Positions 23,192-29,001 of a DNA stretch of 29,001 nucleotides are shown here, one piece after another; the stretch's first letter is position 1; every line of letters begins with the position of its first letter. The DNA is from Avispirillum sp959601495 (GTDB lineage: Bacteria > Bacillota > Clostridia > Oscillospirales > CAG-272): NCBI GenBank assembly GCA_959601495.1, contig CAUGPT010000025.1:1-29001 (forward strand), read 5' to 3'. Under the pieces are notes generated by a model that had not been told where the DNA came from, made no database searches, and worked only from the letters and a program-made list of their open reading frames with translations. Made by a program: the position numbers and the translations under genes.

Positions 23192-23646
23192 CAGCAAAAC
23201 AAAACAAAGCAAGCTCGTCCTTCGAGCTTGCTTTTACTATCTATCGGAGCAGCGTTCTTCACTTTCGCAAACAAAACTTCAATCGTGTCTGAAAGTCACG
23301 CTGAAATCAATTCGTCGAATCTCTCGGGCTTGGAGCAGTCGCTTTGTCTCTCAACTCACGAACACAATCAAGAAAAGGAGAGAGATTCTCAAGAGAGAGG
23401 AAAAGAGCCCGTCTTTTCCTTTCTCTTGAGCCGGTCGGGGGAGTGTGAGGGCGGCTACTGCCGGGACAGTAGCCACCTCACATATTTTACTTACGTTCGG
23501 TAAGCTGACGACAAAGTTTGAATTGCTTTGCCAATTTTGGAAAGCCGAAATCCGCCATCCGTTCGCGGCTGCTTACGGAAAAGTAGTCCCTTCACGTCTT
23601 TCTCACTTACGTTCGGTAAGCTGACCACAGAGTTTGAAGTACTTTG
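23192..23646 (+). repeat. Structured dispersed repeat, copy B (candidate ncRNA)
   Basis: This 455-nt copy matches 111-562. Its helices are at positions homologous to copy A: 23207-23217/23223-23233 (perfect 11 bp); 23347-23351/23377-23381; a 19-bp hairpin 23388-23406/23412-23430 with one G.U; 23445-23450/23476-23481 stacked on 23453-23460/23467-23474; 23535-23540/23545-23550; 23569-23574/23581-23586; and 23490-23494/23500-23504 with its duplicate 23606-23610/23616-23620. The ~45-nt internal unit is at about 23488-23532 and 23602-23646. A 104-codon reading frame (23189-23503) crosses this copy, but copy A has no ATG and an early stop in that frame. The function is unknown. Confidence 0.8.
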
Positions 23647-23659
23647 CTAAACGTAAAAA

Positions 23660-23682
23660 CAAGGCTGCTGACGGCAGCCTTG
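23660..23682. repeat. Hairpin repeat after copy B
   Basis: A 10-bp stem with loop GAC (23660-23669 with 23673-23682; the closing pair is T.G) that differs by one base from the hairpin at 23090-23112. No T-run follows, unlike the left copy. Together the two hairpins bracket copy B. Confidence 0.7.
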
Positions 23683-23722
23683 CTCGTTATCTATGCTTGA
23701 TAGTCTGAAACCTATGCAGTTT

Positions 23723-23770
23723 GGTTTTTTCGGGTTCTTAGGGAGCTTTTTCCCAAAAAAGATCCCTAAG
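23723..23770 (-). repeat. 48-nt hairpin repeat, right inverted copy
   Basis: This is the inverted counterpart of 23002-23049: GGTTTTTTCGGGTT is followed by a 15-16 bp hairpin (23737-23751 with 23755-23770, one mismatch). With the left copy it forms an imperfect inverted repeat about 770 nt across around copy B. Confidence 0.75.
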
Positions 23771-23820
23771 TGGGGCATGGGGCGGAGCCCCATATATACA
23801 CCTATCCTTCATGTCGGGGT
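23771..23820 (-). repeat. GC-rich palindromic repeat, right inverted copy
   Basis: GGGGC-GGA-GCCCC (23779-23791) and, read on the minus strand, CACCCCGACATGAAGGATAG (about 23801-23820) repeat the modules of 22937-22970 in altered order. It lies directly downstream of rarA on the minus strand and may act as its 3' hairpin. Confidence 0.65.
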
Positions 23821-23828
23821 GCAGGGCT

Positions 23829-25049
23829 TCAAAGTTTTCGCTTTTTGATGCTCTCCCAATATGCTTTAGCGGCCTGCTCGGTCTTGTTCTCGCCGAAGCG
23901 ATAATATTTCGCGTCCGCAATATCGTCCGGCAGGTACTGCTGCTGCACCCAGTCGCCGGGGTAGTCGTGAGGGTACACATATCCTTTGAACTGCGGTGAT
24001 CTCAGATGCTGCGGAACCTTGAGTCCGCGACCCGCGCGGATATCCTCAGCCGCGGCGTCCAGCGCACAGTACGCCGTGTTAGACTTCGGCGCGGTCGCAA
24101 GCATGACAGCGGCGTTTGCAAGCGGGATACGTCCCTCGGGCAGTCCCAGCGCCTTTGCGCTTTCAACGCACGCATACGTTATTGCCGCCGCCATGGGGTA
24201 GGCGGCGCCTATGTCCTCCGAGGCGATAACGAGCAGCCGTCGGCACGGCGAAAGAAGATCGCCGCCCTCCAAAAGCTTTGCGAGATAAAACACGGCGGCA
24301 TCGGGGTCGCTGCCCCGTATGGACTTCTGCAGGCATGACAGCAGATCGTAGTGCACGTCTCCGTCCCTGTCAAAGCAGCCGGCGCGGGTGTCCGGCACAA
24401 ATGCCTTTACATCCTCTTTCGTGACAGCGCCTTCGGCAATGCTTGCGGCGCCGTCAAGAAGAGTGACGGCGCTGCGCACGTCGCCCTGGGCGCAGCCCGC
24501 GATATATCTGAGCGCGTCCTCGTCGGCGCCGCCGTCCAAAGTGTCGGCAATGCGCCTGAGCAGCGGCAGCATGTCCTCGGCGCTCACGGGCTTGAACTCA
24601 AACACCGAGCAGCGGGAGAGCAGCGCGTCATATACATAGTAATACGGATTTTCCGTTGTGGAGGCTATAAGCGTTATTCTGCCGTCCTCAAGATATTCCA
24701 GAAGCGACTGCTGCTGCTTTTTGTTGAAATACTGAATTTCGTCAAGATACAGAAGTATGCCGTTCTGCCCGAAAACTCCTCCGGTCTCCGCCGCGATGTC
24801 CTTTATGTCGGAAAGCGACGCCGTCGTCGCGTTGAGCCGCCGCAGCTCCATGCCGCTCTTTTCGGCGATGATGGAAGCGCAGGTGGTTTTCCCCGTTCCG
24901 GGCGGGCCGAAAAATATCATGCTGGTAATGTGCCCGCTTTCGCACATCCGCCGCAGAACTCCGTTTTCGCCCACAAGGTGCTGCTGCCCCACAACTCCGT
25001 CAAAATCCGTGGGTCGGATCCTGTCGGCGCGCGGCTTGTTTTGCGCCAT
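23829..25049 (-). CDS. rarA: Replication-associated recombination protein RarA (MgsA)
   Basis: RarA is an AAA+ ATPase related to clamp loaders and RuvB that acts at stalled replication forks. The 406-residue product has RPTDFDGVVGQQHLVGENG (about 12-30), Walker A GPPGTGKT (48-55), Walker B LLYLDE (99-104), the sensor STTENPYYYV (about 128-137) and the family C-terminal domain with IASEDIGAAYP and the late YVYPHDYPGDWVQQQYLPD segment. The start at 25049 has GGGAGGT 5 nt upstream; a longer frame from 25187 crosses the promoter. It is transcribed alone, away from the GntR operon. Confidence 0.95.
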   Translation of the reverse strand: MAQNKPRADRIRPTDFDGVVGQQHLVGENGVLRRMCESGHITSMIFFGPPGTGKTTCASIIAEKSGMELRRLNATTASLSDIKDIAAETGGVFGQNGILLYLDEIQYFNKKQQQSLLEYLEDGRITLIASTTENPYYYVYDALLSRCSVFEFKPVSAEDMLPLLRRIADTLDGGADEDALRYIAGCAQGDVRSAVTLLDGAASIAEGAVTKEDVKAFVPDTRAGCFDRDGDVHYDLLSCLQKSIRGSDPDAAVFYLAKLLEGGDLLSPCRRLLVIASEDIGAAYPMAAAITYACVESAKALGLPEGRIPLANAAVMLATAPKSNTAYCALDAAAEDIRAGRGLKVPQHLRSPQFKGYVYPHDYPGDWVQQQYLPDDIADAKYYRFGENKTEQAAKAYWESIKKRKL

Positions 25050-25078
25050 AACGTACCTCCCGATCGAATAGATCTGTG

Positions 25079-25132
25079 TGCGGCTTGCCGCACTTTTTTC
25101 ATTATTATAACGCAACATCTGCTTTTTTTCAA
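25079..25132 (-). promoter_or_regulatory. rarA promoter and 5' leader hairpin
   Basis: Read on the minus strand: TTGAAA (25132-25127), 17 nt, TATAAT (25109-25104). The expected start near 25097 places the perfect hairpin GTGCGG-CAAG-CCGCAC (25094-25079) almost at the 5' end of the message, where it could protect it from decay. Confidence 0.7.
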
Positions 25133-25225
25133 GCACCGCGCGCCATAATCCGCCCCATGTACCGCTTTGCGGCGGGTCAAAACGCATATTTTGCGCTTTT
25201 TTTCAAATAAATATGCAAAAAATCA

Positions 25226-25253
25226 TTGACATTGCAAATGAATGTGCTAAAAT
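25226..25253 (+). promoter_or_regulatory. Promoter of the GntR-ABC operon
   Basis: TTGACA (25226-25231), 16 nt and TAAAAT (25248-25253) with TG at the extended -10 position. The palindrome just downstream overlaps the predicted transcription start. Confidence 0.75.
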
Positions 25254-25258
25254 ATAAC

Positions 25259-25279
25259 TGTACTAATCCACATAGTACA
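25259..25279 (+). promoter_or_regulatory. Palindromic operator, probable GntR site
   Basis: Perfect inverted arms TGTACTA (25259-25265) and TAGTACA (25273-25279) flank a 7-nt centre. The site covers the +1 region, between the -10 element and the AAAGGAGG ribosome binding site (25283-25290), so a bound dimer would block transcription. Autoregulation by the downstream GntR protein is the natural inference. Confidence 0.75.
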
Positions 25280-25295
25280 GTGAAAGGAGGCAGAT

Positions 25296-25664
25296 ATGTT
25301 GCAGATAGACGTATTGTCACGCGTACCTGTCTACGAGCAGATAATCTCACAGATCGAAATGCTTGTCGCCGCCGGCGTTCTGAAGGAGGGCGACCAGCTC
25401 CCGTCCGTGCGGGGGCTTTCCGTGGACATTTCGGTCAACCCTAATACTATTCAGAAAGCTTATACTGAGCTTGACAGCCTCGGAGTGGTAACTTCGGTAC
25501 CGGGCCGCGGCTGCTTTGTAGCGCAAAACGCCGGAGAGATGCTGCGCCGCAGGGGTGAAGCATCGCTCACCGAGTTCAGAAGTCTTGCCGCAAGGATACA
25601 TTCTCTCGGCATCGGAGCAGAGGAGCTGCACCGTGCCGTGGACGAAGCCCTGGGCGAGGGCTGA
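25296..25664 (+). CDS. GntR family regulator, YtrA subfamily
   Basis: The 122-residue protein is a short GntR repressor: a winged helix (about 8-75) with VPVYEQIISQIE, DQLPSVRGLSVDISVNPNTI and QKAYTELDSLGVV, then GRGCFV, and a short helical C-terminus instead of a large effector domain. That size defines the YtrA subfamily, which usually sits first in operons for ABC exporters and responds to cell-envelope stress or peptide antibiotics. The ATG at 25296 has AAAGGAGG 6 nt upstream. The effector is unknown. Confidence 0.93.
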   Translation: MLQIDVLSRVPVYEQIISQIEMLVAAGVLKEGDQLPSVRGLSVDISVNPNTIQKAYTELDSLGVVTSVPGRGCFVAQNAGEMLRRRGEASLTEFRSLAARIHSLGIGAEELHRAVDEALGEG

Positions 25665-25698
25665 CGGCTCCGAGCTCTGAAGAAAGGAATATAACTGT

Positions 25699-26598
25699 AT
25701 GATAAAAGCTGAAAATCTGACAAAAAAGTTTTCGGACATGACAGCGCTCGACTCCATAAGCTGTACTGTTGAAAGCGGCTGCATCTACGGCATGGTCGGC
25801 TCAAACGGAAGCGGAAAGTCAACGCTGCTCCGTCTGCTCTCCGGAGTATACAAGCCGGACGGCGGCAGAGCCACACTTGACGGCGAGGACATATACGAAA
25901 ACGTTTCGGCAAAGGCGAAGATCGCCTTTGTGCCCGACGAGCTTTACTATCCCGCAGGCGCCAACATGGACAGAGTTGCCGCCATGTATAAAAGCCTGTA
26001 TCCCGGTTTCGACCGCGAGCGATATAAGAATCTTGCGAAGGATCTGAATCTTGACCGCTCGAAATCGCTGAGCATGTTTTCAAAGGGTATGCGCAGGCAG
26101 GCAATGACTGTGCTTGCACTTGCGGCAAAGCCCGACTACATTTTCTTTGACGAGACCTTTGACGGACTTGACCCCGTAATGCGCAACTATGTAAAGCGCC
26201 TTATATGCATGGATGTTGTTGACAGAGGCGCATCCGCCGTCATCACCTCCCACTCGCTGAGAGAGCTTGAGGACACCTGCGATCAGCTGGCGCTTCTGCA
26301 CAAGGGCGGTATCGTTTTTGAAAGCGATATTCAGAACCTGCGCACAACGCGCTTTAAAATCCAGATAGCCTTTGCAGGTGAGAGCGATTACGGTCCCGAG
26401 CGCTTTGAGGGGCTGGACATAGTCCGCTTTACAAAGCACGGCTCCGTCGTTAACATGATCGTAAAGGGCGACCGCGACGAGACGGTTGAAAAGCTGCGGG
26501 CAATGTCTCCCGCAATACTCGACGTGCTGCCGCTCACCCTTGAAGAAGTATTCACCTACGAAATGGAAGCGCTGGGCTACAGCTTTCAGCTTGACTGA
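25699..26598 (+). CDS. ABC transporter ATP-binding protein
   Basis: This 299-residue nucleotide-binding subunit drives the permease encoded next. Walker A is GSNGSGKST (34-42), the signature is the divergent FSKGMRRQ (127-134) in place of LSGGQ, Walker B is YIFFDE (147-152) and the switch His is in SHSLREL (about 184-190). The domain beyond about 215 is a C-terminal extension typical of drug or peptide ABC exporters. The start has GAAAGGA upstream. It lies 34 nt after the GntR gene, so one transcript is likely. Confidence 0.94.
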   Translation: MIKAENLTKKFSDMTALDSISCTVESGCIYGMVGSNGSGKSTLLRLLSGVYKPDGGRATLDGEDIYENVSAKAKIAFVPDELYYPAGANMDRVAAMYKSLYPGFDRERYKNLAKDLNLDRSKSLSMFSKGMRRQAMTVLALAAKPDYIFFDETFDGLDPVMRNYVKRLICMDVVDRGASAVITSHSLRELEDTCDQLALLHKGGIVFESDIQNLRTTRFKIQIAFAGESDYGPERFEGLDIVRFTKHGSVVNMIVKGDRDETVEKLRAMSPAILDVLPLTLEEVFTYEMEALGYSFQLD

Positions 26599-26678
26599 TA
26601 AGCGCGGCGACGTAAAATGCACGGGACATTTCCCCGCTGCACAACGAAACCTGTTCGGAAAGGAATTGGTCACTTCAA

Positions 26679-28859
26679 ATGAAAAATAAAATTTTCTCCC
26701 GGGGAATATATGCCGAGGGCATGCGCCGGCTGCGCATTTTCGGCCTTATAACTCTCTCTGTGGGGCTTCTCGCCGAGATTGCGCCTCCGCTTATACAGCG
26801 CCTCGACAATTCGAGATATATCGGCTCAGGCTATATGGGCACGCCCGACACTGTCGGCTTTTTCGCGGTATGCTATGCGCTGCCGGTCATAGTTCTTGCC
26901 GTCGTGCCGCTGATGACGCTTTTGCTGTTCGCCTCGTTTGACAGACGCGCGTACTGCGACTTCTGCCATTCGCTGCCGTACACCCGCCCGTGCATATTTA
27001 TATCAAATGTTGCGGCGGTGCTCACATGGACCGTCGGTCTCATGCTTATGTGCGGCGCAGCGGGCGTCGGCATCCGACTCGCAATGCCGCAGTATTATGC
27101 CGTAAGCTTTGCGGGCTACGGCATGTATATACTGACGGCGCTGCTCACCGCTCTTTATATGTGCTTTACGGTAACGCTTGCCGCAAGCCTTACCGGCACG
27201 GTATTCTCAAACATCACCCTTGCGGCGCTGATACTTGCTTTTCCGCGCTTTATGCTGTGGATGGTGACAAATCAGATAAACGACAATCTGCCGCTTCTGT
27301 GCGGAAACGCGTACACTCCGGTGCTCTCGCCCAGATACAACCCCGCGGTTTCCATGTTTTTGAATTCGTACGGCGTTGACCGCACACTGACGGACCGAGG
27401 TCCCATAATATATTCTGCTGTCATAGTCGTGCTGTATGCGGCGCTTTCGCTGTTCTTCTTTGTCCGCCGCAAAAGCGAGCAGGCGGGCAGCCCCGCTCCG
27501 GGCAAGTTCACGCAGGCTGTTGTGCGCGTCTGCCTTGCCATGATGCCCGCGACTCTCGGCACGCTGCTTGTTATGAACGGCGAGACATATTTCGGCATAG
27601 CGCTTTACGTTCTGGCTGTGATAGTATATTTCTCATACGAAATTCTGTCAACGCTTAAGTGGAAAAACATAGTCCGTTCTCTCCCCGCGCTGGGCGCGGT
27701 AGTCGTTCTGAATCTTGCGGTGTTCGGCATTATCACCTGCGCGACTACCGTTGCAAAGAACTACCGTCCCGAGGCTGAGGATGTTTCAAGCGTGCGCATT
27801 ATGAACCTTACGGGCACAGGCAACGACGCTGGTCTTGTTACAAACGCAATTTCCAAGGTGGAGATAACGGACAGGGAGACAGTAAAAACAGTTACCGACG
27901 CGCTGAAATTCAACCTTGATTTCTTCAACGACCGCGGAACGATGCCGTACTCCTATGCTGAATTCAAGAACAGCAGGTATAAAGAGGAAAGCACATATAT
28001 ACAGGCAACCGTTGCGCTGAAGGACGGCTGCATTACCAGATACAGATTTCTCTGCATAACACCCGAAGAGCTTGACTCCATAGCGAAACGGCTTGCGGAG
28101 AACGACGAATACCGAGAGGCGGCAATGACGCTGCCGAGACCCGTGCTCGGCTCCGTCTCGATCGGAAATCTTTCGTCGACGGGATATATTCCGCAAAAGG
28201 AGCTTATGGAAATCATTGACGTTTTTCAGGATGAGATACTGGAAAACGGCTTTGAAATATGGATGCGTCAGCTTGTGTTTGAAGGCAGCCTTTATAACGA
28301 CTGGTCAACGTGCGAGCGCATGTTTATAAGCTATGGTTACGGTGCGGCAGACACCCCGATGCAGCTTCCAATAAGCGCAAAGCTGTATCCGAAAACCTTC
28401 AAGGCTGCCTGCAATCTCGCATGGAACACGTTCAGCGAACTTGACGATATTACGGGCGTATTGGACAAAGCCTGCGGCGGCGCAGACGAAGTCTCCGAAT
28501 ATGAATACTGGAGAGTCACCGTCACCGTGCTTGACAAACGCAGCGGCGAAAGCAAGTCTTATACTTTGTCCGCCTACGGTGAAAATGATACGGGCTCCGG
28601 CTATGAAGCCGATGCGAACAGCAAGGCTTTGCAGGCTGCGGCAGCGCTGTTCTTCGAGGCAAAGGAGCAGGACGCCGAGGTCACAGACGACGGAGTTGTC
28701 TTTGTCGATTTGAACTTTGACAACTACGCCTCAAACGACCCCAGACCTGTATATGCATCGTTCTATATGCCTATACCCGACGGCTACGATTTTTCTGCCG
28801 CCAGATTTGAGGAAATTGAGGTGGAAGCCACCGCAGTTTCCGAGGTCGTTTATAACTGA
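26679..28859 (+). CDS. ABC-2 type permease with large C-terminal soluble domain
   Basis: The 726-residue protein has about nine transmembrane segments in its first half (near 15-36, 60-87, 105-135, 150-172, 175-200, 243-265, 275-297, 302-322 and 335-358), then about 365 residues of soluble sequence (VSSVRIMNLTGTGNDAGLVT onward) with no membrane segment. By the position of the last helix the soluble part could face outward. The layout recalls Firmicutes permeases with a DUF6449-like C-terminal domain, from memory only. With the YtrA-type regulator and ATPase, a role in export or in sensing and detoxifying envelope-active compounds is likely but not shown. The ribosome binding site AAGGA is 14 nt from the ATG, which is long. 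Confidence 0.85.
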   Translation: MKNKIFSRGIYAEGMRRLRIFGLITLSVGLLAEIAPPLIQRLDNSRYIGSGYMGTPDTVGFFAVCYALPVIVLAVVPLMTLLLFASFDRRAYCDFCHSLPYTRPCIFISNVAAVLTWTVGLMLMCGAAGVGIRLAMPQYYAVSFAGYGMYILTALLTALYMCFTVTLAASLTGTVFSNITLAALILAFPRFMLWMVTNQINDNLPLLCGNAYTPVLSPRYNPAVSMFLNSYGVDRTLTDRGPIIYSAVIVVLYAALSLFFFVRRKSEQAGSPAPGKFTQAVVRVCLAMMPATLGTLLVMNGETYFGIALYVLAVIVYFSYEILSTLKWKNIVRSLPALGAVVVLNLAVFGIITCATTVAKNYRPEAEDVSSVRIMNLTGTGNDAGLVTNAISKVEITDRETVKTVTDALKFNLDFFNDRGTMPYSYAEFKNSRYKEESTYIQATVALKDGCITRYRFLCITPEELDSIAKRLAENDEYREAAMTLPRPVLGSVSIGNLSSTGYIPQKELMEIIDVFQDEILENGFEIWMRQLVFEGSLYNDWSTCERMFISYGYGAADTPMQLPISAKLYPKTFKAACNLAWNTFSELDDITGVLDKACGGADEVSEYEYWRVTVTVLDKRSGESKSYTLSAYGENDTGSGYEADANSKALQAAAALFFEAKEQDAEVTDDGVVFVDLNFDNYASNDPRPVYASFYMPIPDGYDFSAARFEEIEVEATAVSEVVYN

Positions 28860-28879
28860 TATGTACGCGCCTCTCCCCT

Positions 28880-28948
28880 CCCCGCATGGGAAACGGACCT
28901 CGCGGGGCTGGGCGCCCCGCATGGGGAACGATTTCGCGGGGCTGGGCG
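28880..28948. repeat. Tandem ~35-bp GC-rich repeat, two units
   Basis: Units 28880-28914 (35 nt) and 28915-28948 (34 nt) both start CCCCGCATGGG and end CGCGGGGCTGGGCG; a third CCCCGCA starts at 28949. Each junction can fold as GCGGGGC-TGGGC-GCCCCGC. It lies 20 nt after the permease stop, so it may also serve as a 3' hairpin for that operon. Confidence 0.8.
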
Positions 28949-28955
28949 CCCCGCA

Positions 28956-29001
28956 CCCCGACATGAGGGAAGGTATATACGCGGGGTTTCACCCCGCACC
29001 C
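28956..29001. repeat. GC-rich palindromic repeat, cut by window end
   Basis: These 46 nt equal 22953-22998 except for one base (T to C in TATATATGCG). They include the GCGGGG-TTTCA-CCCCGC hairpin. In the other copy this module leads into the 48-nt hairpin repeat and then the structured element, so a further copy may begin just outside the window. Confidence 0.8.

Noticed and set aside
25079..25100. GTGCGG/CCGCAC hairpin with T-run as a plus-strand terminator
   Set aside because: No plus-strand gene lies upstream; on the minus strand it fits as a 5' leader hairpin of rarA. A role for antisense termination remains possible.
25050..25187. 46-codon N-terminal extension of RarA
   Set aside because: It covers the promoter and leader hairpin; MAQNKPRADRI after GGGAGGT is the normal family start.

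Overview
The window reads as chromosomal DNA of a low-redundancy, moderately GC-rich Firmicute of class Clostridia, probably an Oscillospirales/Ruminococcaceae-type gut anaerobe. The reasons are a GlgC plus GlgD pair (GlgD is typical of Firmicutes), the Bacillus/Clostridia gene order DUF2232 - gdpP - rplI - dnaB, sigma-A style promoters with extended -10 elements, strong AGGAGG ribosome binding sites, a TPP riboswitch driving a ThiT-type ECF S-component, and a YtrA-type GntR regulator beside an ABC-2 exporter. The taxonomic placement is inference. Gene density is normal and nearly every gene is a recognisable core or metabolic gene.

Layout. (1) 1-989 is non-coding: a ~450-nt structured repeat (copy A, 111-562), a G-rich strip and the gdhA promoter. 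(2) 990-2342 is NADP-type glutamate dehydrogenase with its own terminator. (3) 2517-10926 is a compact glycogen operon, glgB-glgC-glgD-glgA-glgP, from one near-consensus promoter, ending at a strong hairpin. (4) 10967-12829 is an intracellular neopullulanase-like GH13 enzyme. (5) 12876-15437 holds a HAD phosphatase and aspS from one promoter. (6) On the minus strand, 20646 down to 15437 is the DUF2232 - gdpP - rplI - dnaB operon, convergent with aspS; the two terminators lie back to back. (7) 20742-21717 is a TPP riboswitch/terminator and thiT. (8) 21745-22922 is a Gfo/Idh/MocA oxidoreductase. (9) 22937-23820 is a non-coding repeat island containing copy B of the structured repeat, framed by hairpin repeats. 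(10) rarA is on the minus strand. (11) 25226-28859 is a GntR regulator - ABC ATPase - ABC permease operon with a visible palindromic operator. (12) 28880-29001 holds GC-rich tandem and palindromic repeats that match part of the island in (9).

How the genes work together. GlgC/GlgD make ADP-glucose, GlgA elongates the chain, GlgB branches it, GlgP phosphorolyses it, and the GH13 enzyme probably hydrolyses the resulting maltodextrins, so the block supports storage and recall of glucan. GdpP degrades c-di-AMP and is co-transcribed with a ribosomal protein and the replicative helicase.

Most interesting signal. Copy A (111-562) and copy B (23192-23646) are two same-orientation copies of a ~450-nt element. 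The flanking blocks are about 87-88% identical by my hand count. The middle is highly divergent yet folds into the same helices in both copies: six paired-site double substitutions restore base pairing at homologous positions in two helices, and I found no disrupting change in those helices. This is the signature of a selected nucleic-acid structure, so the element is a candidate multi-copy structured RNA (or hairpin-dependent mobile element) that I cannot match to a family I know.
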